From contig CAVSKZ010000002.1 in NCBI GenBank assembly GCA_963728835.1, positions 496,001 through 560,000 of the forward strand: a DNA stretch of 64,000 bases. The letters run 5' to 3'. Positions 37,494 to 45,068 of this stretch are shown piece by piece. The stretch's first letter is position 1, and the number at the start of each line of letters is the position of its first letter. Made by a program: the position numbers and the translations under genes. The notes under the pieces were generated by a model, which was not told where the DNA came from, ran no database searches, and saw only the letters and a list, made by a program, of their open reading frames with translations. The stretch comes from VRUE01 sp963728835 (GTDB lineage Bacteria; Actinomycetota; Thermoleophilia; Solirubrobacterales; 70-9).

Positions 37494-38455
37494 AGGGCCG
37501 GGCGGAACTGCTCGGGGATCGCGGCGAGGAGGCCGTGAGCGAGGGGGACTTCTTCCGCTCACGCCCGTTCCTCGAGGCCGAAGGCGTCACCCACACCCTC
37601 CGCATCGAGACCGCCGAGACGGAGCTGCTGGCACCGCTGATCGTGCGGTCGATCGGCGACGGCCCCGAGCGCGACGCGATCTCCCCCTACGGCTACCCGG
37701 GTTTCGCTGTCGGCTGGCCTTTTGACCCCCGTAAAAGGGGGTCAAAAGACCAGTCACCGATCGATCCCGCCGGGGTGGACTTCTCCGGGACGGGTCTCGT
37801 CTCCGTCTTCGTCCGCCACGCGCTCGGCGATCCGCCGATCGCGGGCGCGAGCGAGCGCAACGTCGTCCAGATCGCCGACCCCGGCTTGCCCCCGAAGAGC
37901 CGGCCGAGCGACCGCAACCAGGTCAACAGGAATCTCCGCCGGGGCTATCGGCTCAGCATCGTCCCCGGTCCCGAGACGACCCCCGCCGAACGCGCCGGTT
38001 TCCTCGCCGCCTACGAGCAGACGATGCGCCGCACCGGCGCCGCCGAGCGCTACTTCTTCTCCCCGGCCTACTTCGACCGCATCCTCGAATCCGATCGCAC
38101 CTGGCTTGCCCTCGCCCACGCTCCCGGCGGAGAGGTCGCCGCCGCCTCGCTCGCCGCCGGCAGCGATGGCTTCCTCCACTACTACCTCAGCGGCAGCGCC
38201 GACTCCCACCTGCGCGACTCGCCGATGAAGAACGTCCTCGCCGGCCTGATCGAGCTCGCGACCGGGGAGGGCCTTCCGCTCAACCTCGGCGGCGGCATCG
38301 CCCGCGGCGACAGGCTGGAGGAGTTCAAGCGCGGCTTCGCCAACCGCGAGCAGCCGTGGCACACTTCGGAGATCGTCTGCGACGCGGTTGCCTACGCGCG
38401 TCTTTCCGCTGGCGACGGCGCCGCCGGCTTCTTCCCCGCCTACCGCGCTAGTTGA
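37490..38455 (+). CDS. FemAB/BioF2-like GNAT acyltransferase
   Basis: A 321-residue protein of the GNAT superfamily, FemAB-like type: VNRNLRRGYRLSIVPGPETTPAERAGFLAAYEQTMRRTGAAERYFFSPAYFDRIL, then GSADSHLRDSPMKNVLAGLIELATGEGLPLNLGGG and EEFKRGFANREQPWH. Related proteins add amino acids to peptidoglycan bridges or acylate sugars. TTG 37490 overlaps the preceding stop. A 12-bp perfect hairpin (37719-37748) sits inside the reading frame and encodes PFDPRKRGSKDQ. The 3' end overlaps the convergent DUF3105 gene by 8 bp. Confidence 0.78.
   Translation: MKGRAELLGDRGEEAVSEGDFFRSRPFLEAEGVTHTLRIETAETELLAPLIVRSIGDGPERDAISPYGYPGFAVGWPFDPRKRGSKDQSPIDPAGVDFSGTGLVSVFVRHALGDPPIAGASERNVVQIADPGLPPKSRPSDRNQVNRNLRRGYRLSIVPGPETTPAERAGFLAAYEQTMRRTGAAERYFFSPAYFDRILESDRTWLALAHAPGGEVAAASLAAGSDGFLHYYLSGSADSHLRDSPMKNVLAGLIELATGEGLPLNLGGGIARGDRLEEFKRGFANREQPWHTSEIVCDAVAYARLSAGDGAAGFFPAYRAS
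37719..37748. repeat. Short palindrome within coding sequence
   Basis: Perfect 12-bp arms, cttttgaccccc (37719-37730) and gggggtcaaaag (37737-37748), enclose the 6-nt loop gtaaaa. The A/T-rich flanks and the AAA/GGG codons are unlike the surrounding codon use, so this resembles an inserted extragenic palindrome that stays in frame. It may also form an RNA hairpin within the message. Confidence 0.6.
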
Positions 38456-39227
38456 TCGTCGGTTCCAGCGGGGTGGGCGCGGCCGGGTTGAACGTGTTGA
38501 CCGGCTCGCCGCCGTATTTGCCCCAGGTCTCCTTGGCGAAGGCCCGGATCGCGTCGAGCGTGATCTCGCCTTTGTACTCGTTGCACCCGAGCACGTTGGT
38601 CCAGGTCGTCGCCGCCACTTCGTAGGGCATGTCCTCGTTCGGGAAGAGCAGCGTCCCGCCCCACATGGTTTCGTAGAGGCCGATCAGCTCCTCCTGGTCT
38701 GCCTCGGACAGGTCGGGGCTGTACTGGATCGTCAGCCGCCCGTGCTCGAGCGAGTGGACCACGGCGGTTTCCTTTGGCGTTTCGCTGTAGGCGCCGTCAG
38801 CCTGGGCGGTTTCGGAGTGGGTGCCGGAAGTCGCGGGGTTCGTCCCGTACGTCGGGCCCGTGGCGGTCGGCGGGATGTGTTCGTGCCCCTCGTCTTTGAG
38901 AAGCAGCCGCAGGTCGCAGTCGGCCATCTTCGCTGCCTTTTTGACGTCGGTGACCTCGGCGACGGCGACCTCGACGCCGGAGCGCTGGTCCGGCTGGACG
39001 CCGAACGTCTCACCGGTGCCGACGTCGATGTGCGCTTCGCCGCCGTCGTTGTCGCCGGCGGAGGAGGCGATGGCGAAGACGATCCCGATGAGCACGGCCA
39101 AGCCGATCACGCCGGCTACGCCGTAGCCCGCCATCAGGCGCCGTCGCTCCGACGAGGCCTGTTTCTTCTCGCGTTCCTGCCGGGCCTGGCGGAGCGCCTC
39201 TCTCTCTTCCTCCCTGCGATTTGCCAT
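38448..39227 (-). CDS. DUF3105 membrane protein
   Basis: A 259-residue protein of unknown function. The N-terminus is a charged coiled-coil-like helix (NRREEEREALRQARQEREKKQASS), followed by one membrane helix (GVAGVIGLAVLIGIVFAIASSAG) and an outside DUF3105 domain with HEHIPPTATGPTYGTNPATSGTH, VHSLEHGRLTIQYSP and DMPYEVAATTWTNVLGCNEY. The conserved His residues (HEHI, GTHSE, HSLEHG) suggest metal binding, which is not proven. ATG 39227 lies 18 bp after the metF stop on the same strand. Confidence 0.82.
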   Translation of the reverse strand: MANRREEEREALRQARQEREKKQASSERRRLMAGYGVAGVIGLAVLIGIVFAIASSAGDNDGGEAHIDVGTGETFGVQPDQRSGVEVAVAEVTDVKKAAKMADCDLRLLLKDEGHEHIPPTATGPTYGTNPATSGTHSETAQADGAYSETPKETAVVHSLEHGRLTIQYSPDLSEADQEELIGLYETMWGGTLLFPNEDMPYEVAATTWTNVLGCNEYKGEITLDAIRAFAKETWGKYGGEPVNTFNPAAPTPLEPTIN

Positions 39228-39245
39228 GAGGCCGGCCTATTTTAG

Positions 39246-40163
39246 TCAGAGAGACTTCGCCAAGTCGCCCGTCTCGTCTCGGCGCCTCTCCCAAGGGCGT
39301 GCCGCGTGCAGCGCCCCGAGCACCGCCCGCGTCGCCGGCGCCCGGTTGAGCGCGTAGAAGTGGATGCCGGGAGCACCGGCGACGAGCAGCTCCGCGCACT
39401 GCTGGGCGGCGTAGGCGACGCCGAGCTCGAACTCCGCCTGGCCGTCGCCCCCGGCGGCGCGGAAGGCCTCCTCCAGGCGAGGGGGGATCGAGGCGTCGCA
39501 GAGCTCGCAGATCCGCTCCGTCTGCGCGAAGCTCGCCACCGGGATCACCCCGGCCAGGATCGGGACCTCGATCCCCGCCGCCCGCGCCGCGGCGACGAAG
39601 TCGAAGTAGACCTGGTTGTCGAAGAAGAGCTGGGTGATCAGGAACGACGCCCCGGACTCCACCTTCGTCTTCAGGTAGGCGAGGTCGGTCTCGAGGTCGG
39701 GCGCCTCGGGATGCACCTCGGGGAAGCAGGCGCCGCCCACCGTGAAGTCCCACCCCTCTGAGATGAAGGCGGCCAGCTCGGCCGCGCTCCCCAGCCCCCC
39801 CTCGGGCTGGACGAAGTCCTCCTGCCCCCGCGGCGGGTCGCCGCGCAGCGCGAAGACGTTCTCGATCCCCGCCTCGGCGATCCGGTCCAGCGTCGCCGCC
39901 AGGCCCTCGCGCGTCTCGCCGACGCAGCTGAGGTGCGCCATGGTCTCGAAGCCCTGGTCCTCCTTGAGGGCGCGGGTGATCTCCACGGTCCCCTCGCGCG
40001 TCGAGCCACCGGCTCCGTAGGTGACGGAGACGAAGTCGGGAGCGAGCTCGCGAAGCGACCGGGCGGTGTCGAACAGCGCCGCGGTCGCCTCGGCCGTCTT
40101 CGGCGGGAAAAGCTCGACCGAGAAGGTCGGTCCTTTGGAGGCGATGATCTCGTCTATACGCAC
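39246..40163 (-). CDS. metF: Methylenetetrahydrofolate reductase
   Basis: Reduces 5,10-methylene-THF to 5-methyl-THF with FAD for methionine synthesis. The TIM-barrel shows VELFPPKTAEATAALFDTARSL with the catalytic Glu, FVSVTYGAGGSTREGTVEI, HLSCVGETREGL, FALRGDPPRGQEDF, and FLITQLFFDNQVYFDFV. About 305 residues, normal. GTG 40163 is the likely start; a GGAGG lies about 17 nt upstream, too far for a standard site, and an in-frame extension reading through it has no better start nearby. No SAM riboswitch consensus was found in the upstream region. Confidence 0.93.
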   Translation of the reverse strand: MRIDEIIASKGPTFSVELFPPKTAEATAALFDTARSLRELAPDFVSVTYGAGGSTREGTVEITRALKEDQGFETMAHLSCVGETREGLAATLDRIAEAGIENVFALRGDPPRGQEDFVQPEGGLGSAAELAAFISEGWDFTVGGACFPEVHPEAPDLETDLAYLKTKVESGASFLITQLFFDNQVYFDFVAAARAAGIEVPILAGVIPVASFAQTERICELCDASIPPRLEEAFRAAGGDGQAEFELGVAYAAQQCAELLVAGAPGIHFYALNRAPATRAVLGALHAARPWERRRDETGDLAKSL

Positions 40164-40333
40164 GGGGGTGAGAGTAGCCGCCTCCGGATATATCAGCGCT
40201 CGTCGGGGCCATTCCCCGGAGTTTGCGGGAACGTATTCGTCTCCCCCCTGGCGCTCCGAAGAGAAGCGCGCTAAGTTCGCCTTGCGACTGGGAGAGACAG
40301 GATCCGCGGAAGCCAAGCGGACACCGTCTCGAA

Positions 40334-40394
40334 GGTGGCGCAACGAGCTTAAGCGTGCGAAGGCTACGCACGCGGCAGGCAACCGAGCGCCACC
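40334..40394 (+). ncRNA. Candidate structured RNA element
   Basis: Perfect outer arms ggtggcgc (40334-40341) and gcgccacc (40387-40394) enclose an inner perfect 7-bp hairpin, gcgtgcg (40353-40359) and cgcacgc (40367-40373), with unpaired purine-rich joins. Ten bases after the outer stem is TTTTT. The nested closed form resembles a cis-regulatory RNA or a small terminator-bearing RNA. I compared it by eye with SAM, SAH, cobalamin, TPP and c-di-AMP consensus patterns and could not assign it. Confidence 0.35.
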
Positions 40395-40460
40395 GCTGGT
40401 CGCGTTTTTGTGTGCTGACTTCGCGGCAGACACCCAGAGAATCTGTCTGAGGAGATTCCT

Positions 40461-40496
40461 ATGTTGAGTCCGTCATCGAGCACCTGCCCTCGTTGA
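40461..40496 (+). CDS. Possible 11-residue leader peptide
   Basis: ATG 40461 has AGGAG exactly 6 nt upstream, a stronger ribosome site than most genes here, and is directly preceded by a 6-bp hairpin (cagaca 40427-40432 with tgtctg 40444-40449). The peptide would be MLSPSSSTCPR and stops at TGA 40494-40496, 92 nt before the hydratase start. It could be an attenuation-type leader. Too short for coding statistics, so it may be chance. Confidence 0.25.
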   Translation: MLSPSSSTCPR

Positions 40497-40575
40497 CTCG
40501 CGTGCCGGGACGCAGTTCGGGAGCCGGCGTTGTTGGTGCCCGTGAGTAACCCAGCAACTAGCCCAGCCGCTCCCA

Positions 40576-40581
40576 TACTCT
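40576..40581 (+). promoter_or_regulatory. Candidate -10 for leaderless enoyl-CoA hydratase mRNA
   Basis: TACTCT ends 7 nt before ATG 40589 and there is no Shine-Dalgarno sequence, the pattern expected of a leaderless transcript. No good -35 was seen at the usual spacing. Confidence 0.4.
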
Positions 40582-40588
40582 TTACGCG

Positions 40589-41338
40589 ATGAGTGGGGAC
40601 CTTCGCTACGAGCGGGTTGGGGCAGCGGCCGTGCTCACCATCGACCGGCCGGAGCGCCGCAACGCGATCGACGCTGCGGCAGCCGAGCTGTTCCGCCGGG
40701 GCCTGGACGATTTCGAGGCTGACGAGGGCGCGCGCGTCCTCGTCCTCACCGGGGCCGGCGGCGTCGCCTTTTGCGCCGGCGCCGACCTGAAGGCGATGAA
40801 CCTCGACGTCACCCACCCCAGCGGGCCGATGGGCCCGACCCGCCTGACGCCCTCCAAGCCGGCGATCGCCGCGGTTGACGGCTGGTGCCTTGCCGGCGGA
40901 GTCGAGCTGGCGCTCTGGTGCGACATGCGCATCGCCACCCCGCAATCGACCTTCGGCCTCTTCGAGCGCCGCTGGGGCGTGCCTCTCCTCGACGGCGGCA
41001 CCCAGCGCCTGCCTCGCATCGTCGGCATGGGCCGGGCACTGGATCTGATCCTCACCGGCCGCCCCGTGGGAGCCGAGGAGGCGCACCGGATCGGCCTGGT
41101 CAACGAGGTCGTCGAGCCCGGCAAGCACCTCGACCGGGCCCTGGAGCTGGCCGAGCGCATAGCCGGCTTTCCGCAGGAGACGATGCTGGCCGACCGCCGC
41201 GGCGCGATCGAGGGCTTCGGCCAGCCCCTCGCCGACGGCCTCGACCTGGAGCGCCGCCTCGGCAACGAGGTTCTCGAGGTCGCCGTCCGCGGCGCCAAGC
41301 GCTTCGCCGACGGCGCCGGCCGCCACGGCGAGTTCTGA
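40589..41338 (+). CDS. Enoyl-CoA hydratase/isomerase family protein
   Basis: A 249-residue crotonase-fold enzyme: AAVLTIDRPERRNAIDAAAAELF, the oxyanion-hole segments GVAFCAGADLKAMN and DGWCLAGGVELALWCDMRIATPQSTFGLFERRWGVPLLDGGTQRLPRIVG. It probably hydrates enoyl-CoA in fatty-acid breakdown; the family also has isomerases and hydrolases, so the substrate is open. ATG 40589 has no Shine-Dalgarno and appears leaderless. A long inverted repeat follows 62 bp after the stop, between it and the convergent TetR gene, whose product could be a fatty-acid regulator (inference). Confidence 0.88.
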   Translation: MSGDLRYERVGAAAVLTIDRPERRNAIDAAAAELFRRGLDDFEADEGARVLVLTGAGGVAFCAGADLKAMNLDVTHPSGPMGPTRLTPSKPAIAAVDGWCLAGGVELALWCDMRIATPQSTFGLFERRWGVPLLDGGTQRLPRIVGMGRALDLILTGRPVGAEEAHRIGLVNEVVEPGKHLDRALELAERIAGFPQETMLADRRGAIEGFGQPLADGLDLERRLGNEVLEVAVRGAKRFADGAGRHGEF

Positions 41339-41400
41339 TCTTTCCCAAGCTTTATCTCCAAGCGCCGCCTTCGCAGCCCCGGGCTCAGCCAGGCGTCACA

Positions 41401-41474
41401 TGGAGGCAATCGGGGGGTCCCTCCCCAGGAACTCCCGCGAAGCGGCCTGGGGAGGGACCCCCCGATTGCCTCCA
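41401..41474. terminator. Long perfect inverted repeat between convergent genes
   Basis: Perfect 27-nt arms, 41401-41427 and 41448-41474, extend by two more pairs inward to a 29-bp stem with a 16-nt loop (aactcccgcgaagcgg). It lies between the stops of the convergent hydratase and TetR genes, where it could end transcription from both sides. Like the structure after gyrA it is longer than a normal terminator and shares a tcggg...tccctccc-like core, so it may be a repeat family. Confidence 0.65.
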
Positions 41475-41478
41475 GCTC

Positions 41479-42171
41479 CTAGGCCAAGCCGTCCCGGGGC
41501 TTAGTCACCCGGCGCATCTCGTCCTCCGCTTCCTCCGGCCCGAGATAGGGCATGAGCACGGCGAAGACGAGGTCGGGGAGGATCCGCTCCAGATCCGGGC
41601 CGCGCCCGGCGCGGATCTCGTCGAAGATCATCGAGGTCGCGCCGCCGATCGCGAAGCGGGCGGTGTCGACCGGCATCTCCTCGCTCTGGCTGGAGTACTC
41701 GCGGCCCTCTTCGAGGAACGGGGTGAAGCGGGCGAGCGCGGCCCGGTAGCGCGCCCGCGCACCGTCGCCGGCGGCGGTCACCTCGACCATCGCCATCCGC
41801 GCGATGTCGGCCTCGGCGGCGAGCAGCTCTACCAGGGCGCCCAGGCCGGCGGCGATCCGCTCGGGCCAGGGCTCGCCGGCGGCCGACTCGAAGGCACTGG
41901 TGACGTGGGCGACCAGCACGTCGATCACCGCGTCGTAGGCCTCGAGGAAGCAGGCGGCCTTGTCGTCGAACATCTCGTAGAAGGTGGCCCTGGATACGCC
42001 GGCGACCTCGATCACGTCGGTGACCGTGGTCGCCTCGTAGCCCTTGGCCGCGGCGACGCGGACCATCGCCTCGAGCAGTCGCTCGCGCTGGGAGCGAACC
42101 ACGTAGGCGCGGGGCAAGCCGTGACGGCCACTCGGCAAGCGCTCTGGATTCGAAGTCGATGACGAATCCAT
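41479..42171 (-). CDS. TetR-family regulator
   Basis: A 230-residue TetR protein. The N-terminal arm LPSGRHGLPRAYVVRSQRERLL leads into the helix-turn-helix ATTVTDVIEVAGVSRATFYEMFDDKAACFLEAYD; the C-terminal ligand domain has GPEEAEDEMRRV at its end. The arm is shared with the TetR proteins at 44344 and within 45069-46427, so they are paralogues. ATG 42171 has no ribosome site; TACGCT ends 6 nt upstream and TGGACA lies 17 bp further (see promoter). Ligand and targets unknown. Confidence 0.88.
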   Translation of the reverse strand: MDSSSTSNPERLPSGRHGLPRAYVVRSQRERLLEAMVRVAAAKGYEATTVTDVIEVAGVSRATFYEMFDDKAACFLEAYDAVIDVLVAHVTSAFESAAGEPWPERIAAGLGALVELLAAEADIARMAMVEVTAAGDGARARYRAALARFTPFLEEGREYSSQSEEMPVDTARFAIGGATSMIFDEIRAGRGPDLERILPDLVFAVLMPYLGPEEAEDEMRRVTKPRDGLA

Positions 42172-42177
42172 GCAGTC

Positions 42178-42206
42178 AGCGTAGGGCAGCGGATGCGCAC
42201 TGTCCA
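42178..42206 (-). promoter_or_regulatory. Promoter for leaderless TetR gene
   Basis: On the minus strand, -35 TGGACA (42206-42201) and -10 TACGCT (42183-42178) are separated by 17 bp; the -10 ends 6 nt before the ATG at 42171. The layout places the transcript start at or next to the start codon, so the message is probably leaderless. Confidence 0.5.
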
Positions 42207-42268
42207 ACGGGTTTCGCATCCGGGCGCCCAGCTCTTGCCACAACGTCCAACCGGCCCTCCCCGGTGCC

Positions 42269-42274
42269 TACACT
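42269..42274 (+). promoter_or_regulatory. Candidate -10 for leaderless dehydrogenase mRNA
   Basis: TACACT ends 6 nt before ATG 42281, with gcggaa between, and no Shine-Dalgarno is present. This fits the leaderless pattern seen at other genes in the window. No convincing -35 was found. Confidence 0.4.
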
Positions 42275-42280
42275 GCGGAA

Positions 42281-43529
42281 ATGAAGATCGGGATAGTCGG
42301 CCTCGGATACGTCGGCCTGCCGCTGGCCGTTGCCTTTGCCGAGAGGGGGGACGAGGTCGTCGGGCTCGACACCGACCCGCGCAAGGTCGAGGCCCTGAAC
42401 GCCGGCCGCAGCCACGTCGAGGACGTCTCCGACGCCTCCCTGGTGCCACTGCGAGCTCGCCTGCGAGCGACCCAGAACCAGGCGGACCTGGCGTCCTGCG
42501 AAGCGATCGTGATCTGCGTCCCCACGCCGCTGACGGGCTCGCGCGAGCCGGACCTCACCTACATGCTCGAATCGGCGACGGCGCTGTCGGGGGTGCTCCA
42601 GCCGGAGCAGCTGGTCGTGCTCGAGTCGACGACCTACCCCGGCACCACTCGCGAGCGGTTGCTTCCGATCCTCGAGGAGTCCGGGCTCTCCGCCGGCCGG
42701 GATTTCCACCTCGCCTTCTCCCCGGAGCGGATCGACCCCGGCCGCACCGACTACACCGTCCGCACCACGCCGAAGCTCCTCGGCGGTCTCACACCGGCGT
42801 GCTCGGCCCGCGCCGAGGCCCTCTACTCGCGAATCTGCGACGAGGTCGTGGTCCTGACGACGCCGGAGGCGGCAGAGCTCTCGAAGCTGCTGGAGAACAT
42901 CTTCCGCTCGGTCAACATCGCGCTCGTCAACGAGCTGGCGCAGCTTCTGCGACCGGCTTGGGATCGACGTCTGGGAGGTGATCGACGCGGCCTCGACCAA
43001 GCCCTTCGGCTTCATGCGCTTCGACCCCGGGCCGGGGATGGGCGGCCACTGCCTTCCGGTCGACCCGTTCTACCTCGCCTTCAAGGCCCGCGAGCATGAC
43101 TTCTACCCGGAGTTCATCGAGCTGGCGGGCAAGGTCAACCAGACCCAGCCGGGCTTCTGCGTGGAGCGGATCGCCCGCGCGCTCAACGAGGCGGGCAAGC
43201 CGGTCAAGGGCTCGAAGGTCCTCCTCCTCGGCGTCAGCTACAAGGCCGGGGTCGGCGACACCCGCGAGTCGCCGGCGCTGACGATCGCCAAGCGCCTGGC
43301 GGCCCTCGGCGCCGATGTCTCCTACCACGACCCGCACGTCTCCCGCCTCGCCGACCTCGGCCTCGACTCGGTCGACCTGGCCGAGGGGCTCGCCGACGCC
43401 GACCTGACCGCCATAGTCACGGCCCACCCCGGCCTCGACTACGAGGACGTGGTCTCCGCCGCCTCGCTGGTGGTCGACTTCCGCGGCGTGACCCGGGGGA
43501 TCGAGGCAGAGAACCTGGTCAGGCTGTAG
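42281..43529 (+). CDS. Nucleotide-sugar (UDP-glucose/UDP-GlcNAc type) dehydrogenase, one frameshift
   Basis: Oxidises a UDP-sugar to its uronic acid with NAD. Domains: N-terminal Rossmann IGIVGLGYVGLPLAVAFAERG, CVPTPL, ESTTYPGTTRERLLPILEE and FSPERIDPGRTDY; central helical LLENIFRSVNIALVNELAQL; then KPFGFMRFDPGPGMGGHCLPVDPFYLAF with the catalytic Cys, and a C-terminal UDP-binding domain. The GHCLPVDPFYL pattern resembles UDP-GlcNAc/ManNAc 6-dehydrogenases (WbpA, TviB, WecC type). An extra T near 42950 (cagctTctgcgac) shifts the frame; corrected it is about 415 residues. Probably supplies the nearby polysaccharide pathway. Confidence 0.9.
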
Positions 43530-43551
43530 GGCCCCGCACGAGGAGCGATGG

Positions 43552-44244
43552 TCAGGCTTTGGCTGCCTGCATCTCCTGTTCGGCGAGGTCGGCGCCGAAG
43601 TAGGGCAGCACCGCGAAGTACATGAACTCGGGCAGCATCTCGCGGAAGCCATCGTTCGTTCCCGTGGCCAGCCGGGCGTGGACGACCGCGTGGATCCCGG
43701 CGACGATGCCCTCGGGCGCGATCGGCGGCGGCGACTCTCCCCCGTCGCTCGACGCTCGCGCCGAGTCGATGAAGTCGGTGATCCGCTTCATCGCCTCCGA
43801 GCGCTTCTCGAGCGCCTTGGGCCCTGCCGCATGGACCTCGACGATCAGGGCACGGCCGAGATCGGGCTCGCCGTCGAGTGCCTGCAGCAGGGCACCAAGG
43901 CCTGCGCGCAACTTCCCCTGCCAGGTCTTCTCGGGTGCCGCGGCCGCCTGCACCAGCCCTTCCAGCCGCGCCACGCCGAAGTCGAATGCCTCCAGGTAGC
44001 AGGTTTCCTTGTCCGGGAAGAGGTCGTAGAAGGCCTGCCTGTAGAGGCCGGTCGAGTCGAGGACCGTGCGTACGGACGTAGCGTCGTAGCCGTTCGACCC
44101 GACCGAGTGGAGCATCCCCTCCAGGATCCTTTCGCGCTTGGGTGAAATCACCAGCTTGAGTGTGGAAGCGTGGGGAGGCCCTGCCCCCATCGCGCCGGCC
44201 TCCTCAGCCCCTGCCAGGACCTCGGTTGCGGCCTGCTCTCCCAT
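43552..44244 (-). CDS. TetR-family regulator
   Basis: A 230-residue TetR protein with helix-turn-helix DATSVRTVLDSTGLYRQAFYDLFPDKETCYLEAFD. Its recognition helix (LYRQAFYDLF) departs from the usual TFY motif. The N-terminal 30 residues (MGEQAATEVLAGAEEAGAMG) are Ala/Glu-rich and lack the PPGRH arm of its neighbours, so it is a more distant paralogue. AGGAAGGA lies about 6 nt before ATG 44244. Divergent from the TetR gene at 44344; the 99 bp between them probably hold both operators. Confidence 0.85.
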   Translation of the reverse strand: MGEQAATEVLAGAEEAGAMGAGPPHASTLKLVISPKRERILEGMLHSVGSNGYDATSVRTVLDSTGLYRQAFYDLFPDKETCYLEAFDFGVARLEGLVQAAAAPEKTWQGKLRAGLGALLQALDGEPDLGRALIVEVHAAGPKALEKRSEAMKRITDFIDSARASSDGGESPPPIAPEGIVAGIHAVVHARLATGTNDGFREMLPEFMYFAVLPYFGADLAEQEMQAAKA

Positions 44245-44343
44245 TCCGATCCTTCCTCTACTCGATCAGGGGAACCGCTTGTCTGGGCCTCGGTACTGTA
44301 ACGGTATTCGGCCGATACGTCCAGCTTGGAATAGGGAACCGCT

Positions 44344-45036
44344 GTGGGTACCCTGGCCTCCGTGGCCGAACGCGCTCCTCAAGCGACCAGAATGCCACCG
44401 GGACGGCATCCGCTGTCGCGGGAGTTCATCACCCAGCACCAGCGCGCCCGGATCATCGCCGCCCTGGCCGAGGAGACCGTCGAGAAGGGCTACCGGGCTG
44501 TCACCGTCGCCGACATCGTGAGCCGGGCGGGGATCGCCCGCAACACCTTCTACGAGAACTTCTCCTCGAAGGAGGACTGCTTCCTCGCCGCCTCGGAGTA
44601 CGCGGTCACCGAGGCGCTGCGGCGGGTCGTCGACGCCGCCAGCAAGGTCGACAGCTGGCCGGCCCGGGTCAACGCCGGCCTCGCGGCCTTCCTCCACTAC
44701 GTCGCCGTCGAGTCGGCGCTCGCTCGCACCTGCATCGTCGAGGCGCTCTCCGCGGGTCCCGCCGCGGTCGAGCGTTACGAGCGCTCGATCCAGGCCTTCG
44801 TGCCGCTGTTCCGGATGGGCCGCAAGGTCTCGCCGAAGGGCGAGGATCTTCCGGACACGCTGGAGGAGACGATCGTCGGCGGAATCTTCTGGATCCTCTA
44901 CCAGCGCATCATCATGGGGCAGGCCGAGCAGATCGAGGACCTGCTGCCGGAGCTGGTGGAGTTCTCGCTCACTCCTTACCTCGGTGCCGAGGCGGCCAAG
45001 CGGACATCGGCCGAAGCGCCGCCGACGACAGGCTGA
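44344..45036 (+). CDS. TetR-family regulator
   Basis: A 230-residue TetR protein: arm MPPGRHPLSREFITQHQRARIIAAL, helix-turn-helix AVTVADIVSRAGIARNTFYENFSSKEDCFLAASE, and a C-terminal domain ending LLPELVEFSLTPYLGAEAAKR. That ending is nearly the same as in the protein encoded at 45069-46427 (LLPDLVEFTLTPYLGS), showing recent duplication. GTG 44344 is the proposed start. Divergent from the TetR gene at 43552 and followed within 33 bp by the double-TetR gene on the same strand. Confidence 0.86.
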   Translation: MGTLASVAERAPQATRMPPGRHPLSREFITQHQRARIIAALAEETVEKGYRAVTVADIVSRAGIARNTFYENFSSKEDCFLAASEYAVTEALRRVVDAASKVDSWPARVNAGLAAFLHYVAVESALARTCIVEALSAGPAAVERYERSIQAFVPLFRMGRKVSPKGEDLPDTLEETIVGGIFWILYQRIIMGQAEQIEDLLPELVEFSLTPYLGAEAAKRTSAEAPPTTG

Positions 45037-45068
45037 GCCAAGGGCGGGATTGGGGGACCCGTGACCTA

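Larger units (their letters stand above)
40164..40588. other. 425-bp intergenic region between divergent metF and enoyl-CoA hydratase genes
   Basis: No ordinary gene is visible. It holds, on the plus strand, a structured segment at about 40334-40394 followed by a T-run (40405-40409), a second small hairpin (40427-40449), and a very short reading frame with a good ribosome site (40461-40496); these are listed separately. At its right end a TACTCT lies 7 nt before the hydratase ATG. Confidence 0.6.

Noticed and set aside
40164..40440. SAM-type riboswitch upstream of metF
   Set aside because: Checked the minus strand by eye for SAM-I, SAM-II, SAM-IV and SAH conserved segments; none was found.
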